Shown here: positions 47,958-56,099 of the stretch, in pieces
Layout: the number at the start of each line of letters is the position of its first letter
Position numbering within the stretch: the first letter of the stretch is position 1
From: Brevibacterium jeotgali
Lineage (GTDB): Bacteria; Actinomycetota; Actinomycetes; Actinomycetales; Brevibacteriaceae
DNA length: 64,000 nucleotides
Reading direction: 5' to 3'
Assembly: GCF_900169175.1 (NCBI RefSeq)
Contig: NZ_FXZM01000003.1
Span: 124,001-188,000 of the forward strand
The notes under the pieces: model-generated
Databases searched by the model: none
What the model saw: only the letters and a program-made list of their open reading frames with translations
What the model was told of the DNA's origin: nothing
Program-made: the position numbers and the translations under genes

Positions 47958-48479
47958 GTGGAACGATCGTCGGAGTTCGTCATCGACGTGAGGAAGCTGG
48001 GCCTCGCCGGCTCCCCGGGTTCGTGGGAGTCCATCGCGACGACAGTCAGAGCACCTGAGGACCTGCGGGTCGAGCTGATCGGTGTGCCGCAAGGCGATCC
48101 GGTCGAACTCGACCTCCGACTCGAGAGCGTCGTCGAAGGGATCTTCGTCTCCGGCACCGTGCGCGCCACGGCCAAGGGGCAGGACGCCCGGACACTCGAC
48201 GACTTGGAGATGCCCCTCGATGCCGCCATCGAGGAGCTCTTCGTCTACGAAGCGGATCCGCAGGACGAGGAATCGCGGCCGGTGCAAGCCGGTCTGCTGG
48301 ACCTCGAGCCCGCCGTCCGAGACGCTGTGGTGATGTCTCTGCCGTTCCGTCCGCTCAAGGATGGGGACGACGGAGAGTTCCACTACACGCTGGGTGAGGA
48401 CATCACCGAGGACGAACCCGAGGAGGATCCTCGGTGGGCGGCACTCAAGAGTGTTCTGAACGAAGAGAAGGAGAGCTGA
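47958..48479 (+). CDS. DUF177 (YceD-like) protein
   Basis: The 173-residue acidic protein has the DUF177 pattern: [39 protein letters not shown] and [16 protein letters not shown] at the C-terminus. DUF177 genes stand directly before rpmF in many bacteria and are linked to ribosome or 23S rRNA maturation. The four zinc-like cysteines of some relatives are missing. The GTG start at 47958 follows GGAGGTGG and matches the family N-terminus. rpmF starts two bases after its stop region. Confidence 0.85.
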   Translation: MERSSEFVIDVRKLGLAGSPGSWESIATTVRAPEDLRVELIGVPQGDPVELDLRLESVVEGIFVSGTVRATAKGQDARTLDDLEMPLDAAIEELFVYEADPQDEESRPVQAGLLDLEPAVRDAVVMSLPFRPLKDGDDGEFHYTLGEDITEDEPEEDPRWAALKSVLNEEKES

Positions 48480-48481
48480 TC

Positions 48482-48685
48482 ATGGCTGTTCCAAAGCGCA
48501 AGCTGTCGCGCAGCAACACGCGCCACCGTCGCTCGGCATGGAAGGCCAAGGCTCCGGCGCTGGTCAAGACCGTCGAGAACGGCCGCGTCGTGTACTCGCG
48601 CCCCCACCAGGCCAAGGTGGTCGAGGATTCGGCCGGTACGCCGCTGTTCCTCGAGTACAAGGGTCGCAAGGTCGCTGACGTCTGA
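48482..48685 (+). CDS. rpmF: 50S ribosomal protein L32
   Basis: The 67-residue basic protein starts [21 protein letters not shown], the L32 signature. It contains no cysteine, so it is the zinc-independent (C-minus) form. GAGAAGGAGAG precedes the ATG. It lies between DUF177 and rnc, the usual actinobacterial order. Confidence 0.95.
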   Translation: MAVPKRKLSRSNTRHRRSAWKAKAPALVKTVENGRVVYSRPHQAKVVEDSAGTPLFLEYKGRKVADV

Positions 48686-48691
48686 TTCAGC

Positions 48692-49402
48692 ATGACTGAC
48701 GAGAGACTCACGGGTCTCACCGAGCGTCTCGGGGTCGACATCGACCCCGAGACGCTTCGTCTTGCCCTCACGCACCGCTCGTTCGCGTTCGAGCAGGGCG
48801 GTATCCCCACGAATGAACGACTCGAGTTCCTGGGGGACTCCGTGCTGCAGCTCGTCGCCACCGAGTCGCTGTACCTGGACAACCCGGACCTGCCCGAGGG
48901 CCGACTCGCGAAGATGCGTGCAGCGGTCGTCAACACCCGTGCGCTGGCGTCCATCGCCCGCCGCTACGACGTGGGCTCGGTGCTGCTGCTGGGCAAGGGT
49001 GAGGATGCGACCGGTGGGCGCGACAAGGACTCGATCCTCGCTGACACCGTCGAGGCGCTCATCGGCGCCTGCTATGTCAGCTGCGGTCCGCAGCCCGCCT
49101 TCGCGCTGGTGCACCGCCTGATCGACTCCATGCTCACCGATGCTGTCACCCTGGGCGCCGGCATGGATTACAAGACGACCCTCCAGGAGGCTTCGGCCGA
49201 CCTGTCCCTGGGCGCCGTCCACTACGAGGTGACAGGAGAGGGCCCCGCACACGCCCGCGTCTTCACAGCTGTCGCCAGCACCGGCGATACCGTGTGGGGA
49301 ACCGGTGACGGCTCCTCGAAGAAGGCCGCGGAGGCCGTTGCCGCGGAAGCCGCGATGCATGCGATCTCTGCGGCCCACCCCCGCTACTCCCGACGTGCCT
49401 GA
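48692..49402 (+). CDS. rnc: Ribonuclease III
   Basis: RNase III cuts double-stranded RNA in rRNA and mRNA processing. The 236-residue protein has the signature NERLEFLGDSVLQL, DxxE-type active-site acids in DSILADTVEALIGA, and a C-terminal double-stranded RNA-binding domain (about residues 155-230: DYKTTLQEAS to KKAAEAVAAEAAMHAI). It starts six bases after rpmF with no clear Shine-Dalgarno. mutM overlaps its stop by eight bases. Confidence 0.95.
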   Translation: MTDERLTGLTERLGVDIDPETLRLALTHRSFAFEQGGIPTNERLEFLGDSVLQLVATESLYLDNPDLPEGRLAKMRAAVVNTRALASIARRYDVGSVLLLGKGEDATGGRDKDSILADTVEALIGACYVSCGPQPAFALVHRLIDSMLTDAVTLGAGMDYKTTLQEASADLSLGAVHYEVTGEGPAHARVFTAVASTGDTVWGTGDGSSKKAAEAVAAEAAMHAISAAHPRYSRRA

Positions 49403-50369
49403 GCTCCCCGAGGTCGAATCCGTCCGCCGCGGACTGCGGCACTGGATCACCGGGGCGCGCGTGACGGAGGCCCGCGTGCTGGATCCGCGGATCCTCGGCA
49501 CCACCTCACAGCGCCGCATCCCTCCCGAGGCGGTCGATGCGTTCGCCGAGGCGGTCGCCGGCATCTCGCTGCGCGCACCGCAGCGCCGGGGCAAGTTCCT
49601 CTGGGTGCCGTTCGACCGACCCTGCGGTTCCGGCGCACAGCCGCAGCCCCCGTCATCGGCGCTGGCCCTCCATCTGGGCATGAGCGGACAGCTGCGGGTC
49701 CACACAGCCCATGAGGAGCTCCACCGCCATACCCGCGCCGTGCTCACCCTGGAGCCGGGCCATGCCTCCGCACCCGCGTCCGGATCCCCCTCCGGCCCTC
49801 CCGCGGCCCGCGGCGAGGGGCGGCTCGAGCTGCGATTCCTCGACCAGCGGATCTTCGGCCACATCGGGGTCGACGACCTCGTGCCGGACGGACCGGACTC
49901 CCTGCCCCGCCACAGCTCCCACATCGCGCGCGACCCCCTCGACCCCCATTGGGACGCCGAGGCGACGGCACGCGTCGTGCAGCGATCCCGCGCCGCCCTC
50001 AAATCCGTGCTGATGGACCAGACCGTGGTGAGCGGGGTCGGCAACATCTACGCGGACGAAGCACTCCACCGTGCGGGAGTGCATCCGCAGGCGGTGCCGT
50101 CGCGCCTGCGGATCTCCCGCATCCGCCGCGTCCTCGACGAGTCCCGCATCGTGATGCTCGAGGCGCTGGCGCAGGGCGGGACCAGCTTCGACGCGCTCTA
50201 CGTCCACGTGAATGGCGACTCCGGCTACTTCGAGAGATCGCTGCGCGTGTACGGACGTGCGGGACGCCCCTGCGGAGTCTGCGGCGAGCATGTGCGGCGC
50301 ATCGTGGTGGGGGCGCGCGGAACGCACTTCTGCCCGCAGTGCCAGCGGGCCCAGCGCCTGCCTCGCTAG
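49395..50369 (+). CDS. mutM: Formamidopyrimidine-DNA glycosylase
   Basis: MutM (Fpg) removes 8-oxoguanine and opened purines. The 324-residue protein begins PELPEVESVRRGL, in which the N-terminal Pro and Glu are catalytic after Met removal. The GTG start is therefore fixed at 49395. LHLGMSGQLRVH and a C-terminal zinc finger CGVCGEHVRRIVVGARGTHFCPQC follow. An Ala/Ser/Pro-rich insert of about 20 residues (around 115-140) lengthens the N-terminal domain. It overlaps rnc by eight bases. smc starts 12 bases later. Confidence 0.94.
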   Translation: MPELPEVESVRRGLRHWITGARVTEARVLDPRILGTTSQRRIPPEAVDAFAEAVAGISLRAPQRRGKFLWVPFDRPCGSGAQPQPPSSALALHLGMSGQLRVHTAHEELHRHTRAVLTLEPGHASAPASGSPSGPPAARGEGRLELRFLDQRIFGHIGVDDLVPDGPDSLPRHSSHIARDPLDPHWDAEATARVVQRSRAALKSVLMDQTVVSGVGNIYADEALHRAGVHPQAVPSRLRISRIRRVLDESRIVMLEALAQGGTSFDALYVHVNGDSGYFERSLRVYGRAGRPCGVCGEHVRRIVVGARGTHFCPQCQRAQRLPR

Positions 50370-50372
50370 ACT
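50367..50372 (+). promoter_or_regulatory. Possible promoter of smc (TAGACT)
   Basis: TAGACT begins in the mutM stop codon region and ends nine bases before the smc ATG at 50382. The spacing is at the upper limit for a leaderless start. Confidence 0.35.
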
Positions 50373-50381
50373 CGAGCCACC

Positions 50382-53300
50382 ATGCATCTGAAGACCCTCA
50401 CCCTGCGCGGATTCAAATCGTTCGCGTCGTCCACGAAGCTCGAGTTCGAGCCCGGGATCACCTGTGTGGTGGGCCCGAACGGTTCGGGCAAGTCGAACGT
50501 CGTCGATGCGCTCGCGTGGGTGATGGGCGAGCAGGGCGCGAAGAACCTGCGCGGCGGCAAGATGGAGGACGTCATCTTCGCCGGCACCGTGAAGAAGCAG
50601 GCGCTGGGGCGCGCGGAGGTCGCACTCACGATCGACAACACGGACGGCGCGCTGCCGATCGACTACACCGAGGTCACGATCTCCCGGACCCTCTTCCGGT
50701 CCGGCGGGAGCGAGTACAGGGTGAACGGCGAGCCCGCGCGGCTGCTGGACATCCAGGAGCTGCTGAGCGATTCCGGGCTGGGCAAGGAGATGCACGTCAT
50801 CGTCGGCCAGGGGCGGCTCGACGCGATCCTCCACGCAGACCCGTTCGAGCGCCGCGGCTTCATCGAAGAGGCCGCGGGAGTGCTCAAGCACCGCAAGCGG
50901 AAGGAGAAGGCGCTCCGGAAGCTCTCGGGGCTGCAGACCAACCTCGATCGCCTCTCCGATCTCCGCTCCGAGCTCGCACGTCAGCTGGGTCCGCTGGGCC
51001 GGCAGGCGAAGGCCGCTCAGCGGGCTCAGATCGTGCAGGCCGTGCTGCGTGACGCGACGGCGCGACTCCTCGCGGATGACCTGGTGCAGACCCAGGCGAG
51101 GATCGTCGCGACGACGCCGGACCACGATCCCGCGGCACGGCGACGCGCTCTGGAGGAGAGCGTCCGCCTGCTCGACGAGGAGATCGGGGAGGCGGAGGCC
51201 GCTCGTCGCTCGTTCGACGCCCAGACGGATGCGGTGCACGAACGGCGCACGACGATCGCGGCGCAGCACACCAGGGCGGCGGCCCTCGCCCAGCGCGCGG
51301 GCGATCGCGTCAGCATGCTGCGGTCCGCCGCAGAGCAGCAGCGGTCTGCGGGAGAATCGCCCGACTCCCTGCGCGACCGTGCGGAGCGCTTCGAGGCGGA
51401 GCACGGCGAGGCGGAGTCGGACGCCGAGCAGCGTCGCTCGAATCTCACCGACCTCACCGCGGAGAAGGAGGACGTCGACGCGCGACTGGCAGCGGCTGAG
51501 CGCGAACTCGCAGCCGAACGCGCTCGGATCGCCGCGCGCATGAAGCACCGGGCCGAACTCGCCTCCGCTGTCGCGGTCGCGCAGCGCACGCTTGCGCACG
51601 CAGAGTCTGCGATCAGCTCGCTGGAAGCGGAGTCGTCCGGATCGGACGAGCAGATCGAGCGAGCCGAGGCCGCTGTCGCCGCCGCACGGGATCGGCTCGC
51701 GGCGACGGAAGCGGGCGAATCCTCGCTGGACGAGGACCACACCGCCGCAGCCGAGGCGGTGGCCCGACTCGAGGAGGAGCGGACGGCGCTCCTCGAGGAC
51801 CGGTCCGCCTCCGCGGCTGAACTTGTCGGCCTGCGCGCGCAGGCCGACGGGCAGCGCGCCAGCAGTCGTCTCACCGCCGGACTGACCGACCTCGTGGACG
51901 CGGGACTGCCGGGACTCCGAGGCGCAGTCGCGCAGCACCTGAAGATCGTCCCCGGCTGCGAGGTGGCGATCACCGCGGCGATCGGCACGCTCTCCAGCGC
52001 CGTGCTCACGGAGGACCGCGGATCGGCGCTGGCCCTGCTCGACCACGTCGGGGACGACGGCCTCGTCGACGTCCTCCATCCTCGGGCCGGCGCACCGCAG
52101 TCCACAGCCGCCCATCCCCACTCTGCGCCTGCCCATCCTGCACCCGCTCAGCCTGAGTCCGCTCAGCCCGCGTGTGCCCAGTCTGCGCCGGCCCACCCTG
52201 CACCTGCCCCGTCCTCGGCCCCCGCACCCTCCGCCGCTGCGGCGCCGGCGACCGACGCGACGCTGCCCGCGGAGGCGGTCGCAACGGCCTCCGCACCGGA
52301 TCTCGCAGAGGCCCTCGCCGTGCTCCTCACCGATGTCACGCTCGCCGGTTCCCGCCATGCGGCGCTCGCACGGCTCGAAGCGCATCCCCAGGAGACCGTC
52401 ATCGCGCTCGACGGCACCGTGTACGCCGACGGCCGTGCTGCGCGCGCAGGGTCCCCGGAGGCAGGTCAGATCGCCGCCCGCGCCGCCCTCGAGCAGACCC
52501 TCGCCGCGATGGAGGAGGCCGAGCAGCGCATCGGCGACCTGGACGCGCGGATCGCCGCATACGACGAACCGCTCGCGACGGCTCGCGGGCACGAGAAGAC
52601 CGCGATGGCCGCGCTCCATGAGTCCGATGCCGCGATCATGGCCGCCGGCGAGGAGCTCGCCCGCGCGACCGGTGAGCTCGAACGGCTCGGGACCCGGGCC
52701 TCGGCGACGGCGGACTCGCTCACCCGGGCGACGGAGCGCAGGGAGGCCGCGGTCGCGGAACTCGCAGGCGCCCGCAGAGCGGTCGCGGACGCCGAGGCCG
52801 ACGGCGATGATCAGGACGAGCCGGACACATCCGTGCGGGACGAGCTGGCGGACACGCGTGCTGCGATGGGGGAGCGGACCGTCGACGCCCGGGTCGGGCT
52901 GCGGAGCGCCGAGGACCGGGTGACGTTCCTGGCGGACCGCATCCGCTCGCTGCGCCGACAGGCAGACCAGGAGGAGGCTGCCCGCGCACAGGCCGCACGC
53001 GCTGCCGAGGCGCGCAGGCGTCAGGCCGATTCGGCAGCGGAGATCGCGACGATCGCGGCGGCAGTGGCCGAACGGGTGGGCGTCTGGCAGCAGGAGGCGG
53101 AGACCGCTCTCGCGGACCGCTCCGGCGAACGCCAGCGGCTCGAAGAGGTCGTCGCAGGCCTCCGCACCCGTCGTGAGGAGGCTGCCGGAGACCTCGCGAA
53201 GGCGGCGGACGCGGAGCACGAGGCGCGGCTCGCCCGCGAGAGGCACCTCCTGCACCTCGAGGAGCTCGAGCGCCGCGCCGTCGACGACGTCGGCCTGTCT

Positions 53301-54185
53301 GCGGAGAACCTCATCGAGCAGTTCGGCCCCCACCTCCCGGTGCCGGTCCTCGATCCCCGGCCCGCCGGGGGCGGCGGCACGTCCGTGGGCACGGCGGATG
53401 AGACTGACGCGGACGAGGCTGACGCGGATGCGGCAGACGAGGTCTCCGCACTGCCATATGTGCGTGCCGACGTGGAGAGGGCCCTGGCGAAGGCGAAGAA
53501 GGAGCGCACCTCGATCGGGCAGGTCAACCCGCTGGCGCTCGAGGAGTTCGCGGCACTGCAGGAGAGGCACGACTACCTCGAGAAGCAGATCACGGACGTG
53601 GAGCGGACCCGCGAGGAGCTGATGAGCCTCGTCGAGGACGTCGACCGCCACGTGCAGGAGGTCTTCGAATCCGCCTTCTACGACACCCAGCGGGAGTTCG
53701 CGGACATCTTCTCCCGGGTGTTCCCCGGAGGCGAGGGCTCACTCGGCCTCACGGACCCCGACGACATGCTCACGACCGGCGTCGAAGTGAGCGCCCGGCC
53801 CGCGGGCAAGCGGGTGAAGCGACTGTCCCTGCTCTCCGGCGGCGAGAGGTCGCTCGTCGCGGTGGCGATGCTCGTCGCCATCTTCAAGGCGAGGCCCAGC
53901 CCGTTCTACGTCATGGATGAGGTCGAGGCGGCGCTCGACGACGTGAACCTGTCCCGCCTGCTGACGATCTTCAGCGAGCTGCAGGAGTCCAGCCAGCTCA
54001 TCGTCATCACGCACCAGAAGCGGACGATGGAGATCGCTGACGCGCTCTACGGCGTCACGATGCACGGCGACGGCATCTCTCGTGTGATCTCCCAGCGGTT
54101 GGGGGCACGTGCGCGTGATGCGGAGATCGCCGGTGACGAGGAGAGCGCAGGACCCGCGACGACTTCCGCGGCGAGCGATGCGTGA
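50382..54185 (+). CDS. smc: Chromosome segregation protein SMC
   Basis: SMC forms the condensin core that organises the chromosome. The 1267-residue protein has Walker A GPNGSGKS at 31-38. A long coiled coil (about 170-500) leads to a hinge (about 505-690), and a second coil (700-1040) leads to the C-terminal head with LSGGE at 1151-1155 and Walker B YVMDEVEAALDD near 1178. The hinge is interrupted at about 571-640 by an Ala/Pro/His-rich low-complexity insert, unusual for this domain. Another Asp/Ala-rich insert follows PRPAGGGG near 1010. scpA/scpB are not in the window. Confidence 0.95.
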   Translation: MHLKTLTLRGFKSFASSTKLEFEPGITCVVGPNGSGKSNVVDALAWVMGEQGAKNLRGGKMEDVIFAGTVKKQALGRAEVALTIDNTDGALPIDYTEVTISRTLFRSGGSEYRVNGEPARLLDIQELLSDSGLGKEMHVIVGQGRLDAILHADPFERRGFIEEAAGVLKHRKRKEKALRKLSGLQTNLDRLSDLRSELARQLGPLGRQAKAAQRAQIVQAVLRDATARLLADDLVQTQARIVATTPDHDPAARRRALEESVRLLDEEIGEAEAARRSFDAQTDAVHERRTTIAAQHTRAAALAQRAGDRVSMLRSAAEQQRSAGESPDSLRDRAERFEAEHGEAESDAEQRRSNLTDLTAEKEDVDARLAAAERELAAERARIAARMKHRAELASAVAVAQRTLAHAESAISSLEAESSGSDEQIERAEAAVAAARDRLAATEAGESSLDEDHTAAAEAVARLEEERTALLEDRSASAAELVGLRAQADGQRASSRLTAGLTDLVDAGLPGLRGAVAQHLKIVPGCEVAITAAIGTLSSAVLTEDRGSALALLDHVGDDGLVDVLHPRAGAPQSTAAHPHSAPAHPAPAQPESAQPACAQSAPAHPAPAPSSAPAPSAAAAPATDATLPAEAVATASAPDLAEALAVLLTDVTLAGSRHAALARLEAHPQETVIALDGTVYADGRAARAGSPEAGQIAARAALEQTLAAMEEAEQRIGDLDARIAAYDEPLATARGHEKTAMAALHESDAAIMAAGEELARATGELERLGTRASATADSLTRATERREAAVAELAGARRAVADAEADGDDQDEPDTSVRDELADTRAAMGERTVDARVGLRSAEDRVTFLADRIRSLRRQADQEEAARAQAARAAEARRRQADSAAEIATIAAAVAERVGVWQQEAETALADRSGERQRLEEVVAGLRTRREEAAGDLAKAADAEHEARLARERHLLHLEELERRAVDDVGLSAENLIEQFGPHLPVPVLDPRPAGGGGTSVGTADETDADEADADAADEVSALPYVRADVERALAKAKKERTSIGQVNPLALEEFAALQERHDYLEKQITDVERTREELMSLVEDVDRHVQEVFESAFYDTQREFADIFSRVFPGGEGSLGLTDPDDMLTTGVEVSARPAGKRVKRLSLLSGGERSLVAVAMLVAIFKARPSPFYVMDEVEAALDDVNLSRLLTIFSELQESSQLIVITHQKRTMEIADALYGVTMHGDGISRVISQRLGARARDAEIAGDEESAGPATTSAASDA
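52090..52300 (+). repeat. Degenerate GC-rich repeats encoding the SMC hinge insert
   Basis: Short units of 15 to 18 bases such as GCCCATCCTGCACC and GCCCACCCTGCACC recur through this stretch of smc. They encode AHPAPAQP-like residues. All units keep the reading frame. Confidence 0.6.
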
Positions 54186-54275
54186 GAGATCCGCGCGGCG
54201 GGAGCACATCCTCTGAGGAGACTGAGATCTGTGCGACACCGTCGTGCGATCGCCCGGTCGCACGGACAGCCCGTA

Positions 54276-54281
54276 TAGACT
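54276..54281 (+). promoter_or_regulatory. Promoter upstream of the ftsY operon (TAGACT)
   Basis: TAGACT (part of TATAGACT) ends eight bases before the ATG of a 28-codon ORF at 54290. GTGCGACA and TGTCGCAC arms flank the region (about 54231-54288), forming an inverted repeat around the promoter. Confidence 0.5.
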
Positions 54282-54289
54282 GTCGCACG

Positions 54290-54376
54290 ATGATCGATCG
54301 GATCCGCTGCGCTGCGGATCCGGGTCGAACGACCGTGATGACCGCGAGGAGCTCTTCCCCATGCCCGCACTCATGA
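54290..54376 (+). CDS. Possible 28-residue leader peptide before the ftsY operon
   Basis: An ATG placed eight bases after a -10 hexamer opens a 28-codon frame (MIDRIRCAADPGRTTVM at its start, ending SSSPCPHS). Inside it a perfect 9-bp hairpin (54299-54322, arms CGGATCCGC/GCGGATCCG) would form in the RNA. The frame ends 16 bases before the next gene. Translation of this frame might influence the downstream genes. It resembles no known protein, and chance is possible. Confidence 0.3.
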   Translation: MIDRIRCAADPGRTTVMTARSSSPCPHS

Positions 54377-54392
54377 TGACGGAAGCCGCCTG

Positions 54393-54794
54393 ATGGATAC
54401 AGGCGGCTTCCTCGTCGTGATCATCGGGCTCGCCGTCTCGTTCATGATCGGCCTCATGATCGTCCTGCTCGTCGCGCTGCCCGGCCTGCGCCGGGACGGC
54501 CGGTTCGGCGCGCGCGAGCACGATCGCTTCCGCCTGCCGCAGGCCTGGACCGGGTACGAATCCGAGGTCCACGGCTACTTCGGCGATGACGAGACGGCCT
54601 CACTCGCCACACGCGAACAGGCCGCGGTCACCGCGATGCGCGAGCATTCCTACGCACTGCGGCCCCAGCCCGCACGCCACGCCGCGCCTCCCTGGAGCTC
54701 TCTGCGTCCTCGGACGCGACACTGGAAGGAGCCGGAGTCCGGCACCGGCCTCCGCACCTCGATGGGCCTGCTGTTCGGCCGGGGCTCGGGCTGA
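54393..54794 (+). CDS. Small single-pass membrane protein of unknown function
   Basis: The 133-residue protein starts with MDTGGFLVVIIGLAVSFMIG, a single membrane helix (about residues 5-30). A hydrophilic tail follows, with FRLPQAWTGYESEVHGYFGDDE and many Arg and Pro. I do not recognise the family. It stands between smc and ftsY, 66 bp before ftsY, and is probably co-transcribed with it. Codon use is like that of its neighbours, so it is likely real. Confidence 0.55.
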   Translation: MDTGGFLVVIIGLAVSFMIGLMIVLLVALPGLRRDGRFGAREHDRFRLPQAWTGYESEVHGYFGDDETASLATREQAAVTAMREHSYALRPQPARHAAPPWSSLRPRTRHWKEPESGTGLRTSMGLLFGRGSG

Positions 54795-54815
54795 GCGGGC
54801 GTGCGCCCCGCCCCA

Positions 54816-54853
54816 CCACATCGTCTTCCAGGAACCACACCGTCTTCCAGGAG
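54816..54853. repeat. Two 19-bp tandem repeats that include the ftsY ribosome-binding site
   Basis: CCACATCGTCTTCCAGGAA (54816-54834) is followed by CCACACCGTCTTCCAGGAG (54835-54853). The AGGAG of the second copy is the Shine-Dalgarno of ftsY, seven bases before its ATG at 54861. The first copy carries a displaced AGGA. Confidence 0.9.
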
Positions 54854-54860
54854 TTGAGTC

Positions 54861-56015
54861 ATGGAATCCGTGATCTATGCAGGCATCGGCGTGCTCGTGC
54901 TGCTCGTCCTCATCGTCGGTGCGTTCCTGCTGGCGCCGTCGAGGCGTCGTCGCAGGGACTCGTCGGCACCCGCCACGGTGACCGGAGCCCCGGGTCCCGA
55001 CACCGGACCGGGGGAGGCGGCCCCGGGCGACGCGGACGATGAGCCCGCCGGAGCCTCGGCGCCGGTCCTCGAGACGCCGACGGAACCGACGTCGCGCCTG
55101 GCGCGCCTGCGGGACCGCCTGTCCAAGTCGAACACGACGCTGGGTCGCGGACTCCTCACCCTCCTGTCGCGCGAGACGCTCGACGAGCAGACGTGGGAAG
55201 AGATCGAGGACCTCCTCATCATGGCGGACATCGGCGTCGACCCGACGACGGAGATCGTCGACGCGCTGCGCGAACGGGTGCGCGTGCTCGGCACGCGCGA
55301 TCCGCAGGCACTCACGGAGCTGCTCCGGGAGGAGATGGTGCGGGCCGTCGACCCGACGATGGACCGGACACTCGCGGTCGACCCGATCGACGGCTCTCCC
55401 CGCGTCGTGCTCGTGGTCGGCGTCAATGGTTCGGGCAAGACGACCACTGTCGGCAAGATCGCACGCGTCCTCGTCGCGCAGGATCGGTCGGTGCTCCTGG
55501 GAGCGGCGGACACGTTCCGTGCGGCGGCTGCCGAACAGCTGAGCACCTGGGGCTCCCGCGTGGGCGTGGAGACCGTCCGCAAGGAGGAGGGGGCGGACCC
55601 CGCCTCCGTCGCGTTCTCCGCCGTGGAGCGCGGGATCGCTGAGGACCTCGACGTCGTCATGATCGACACCGCAGGCCGGCTGCAGAACAAGAAGGGGCTC
55701 ATGGACGAGCTCGGCAAGGTCAAGCGCGTCGCCGCCCGTCCGCTGGGCGACGATCGCGAGATCGACGAGGTCCTGCTCGTGCTCGACGCCACGACCGGGC
55801 AGAACGGGCTGCAGCAGGCGAAGGTGTTCTCCGAAGCGGTGAACATCACGGGGATCGTCCTCACGAAGCTCGACGGCACCGCCAAGGGCGGTATCGTCGT
55901 CGCCGTCCAGCGGACGCTGGGCGTGCCCGTCAAGCTCATCGGTCTGGGTGAGGGGGCCGACGACCTGGCCCCCTTCGACGCGCACGAGTTCGTGGACGCG
56001 ATCGTCGACGGATGA
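54861..56015 (+). CDS. ftsY: Signal recognition particle receptor FtsY
   Basis: FtsY is the membrane receptor that docks SRP-bound ribosomes. The 384-residue protein starts with a membrane helix (about residues 5-27) ahead of a basic stretch and an acidic/Pro linker, an anchored form common in actinobacteria. The N domain runs from about 85 to 170. The G domain has GVNGSGKTTTVGK (near 188), DTFRAAAAEQL, DTAGRLQNKKGLMDEL, TKLDGTAKGG and GLGEGADDLAPF. ffh follows after 84 bp. Confidence 0.96.
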   Translation: MESVIYAGIGVLVLLVLIVGAFLLAPSRRRRRDSSAPATVTGAPGPDTGPGEAAPGDADDEPAGASAPVLETPTEPTSRLARLRDRLSKSNTTLGRGLLTLLSRETLDEQTWEEIEDLLIMADIGVDPTTEIVDALRERVRVLGTRDPQALTELLREEMVRAVDPTMDRTLAVDPIDGSPRVVLVVGVNGSGKTTTVGKIARVLVAQDRSVLLGAADTFRAAAAEQLSTWGSRVGVETVRKEEGADPASVAFSAVERGIAEDLDVVMIDTAGRLQNKKGLMDELGKVKRVAARPLGDDREIDEVLLVLDATTGQNGLQQAKVFSEAVNITGIVLTKLDGTAKGGIVVAVQRTLGVPVKLIGLGEGADDLAPFDAHEFVDAIVDG

Positions 56016-56099
56016 TGTGTCGGCGTCCGCATGGACGCTTGGTACGCTGGAGTGCTGACCCTGCGGGGGAGCTCATGACCGATTCCTGCGAGGAGTGCT

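Noticed and set aside
49653..53651. Open frame of 1332 codons on the minus strand opposite smc
   Set aside because: Shadow of smc in high-GC DNA; no recognisable motif and a composition bias typical of antisense frames.
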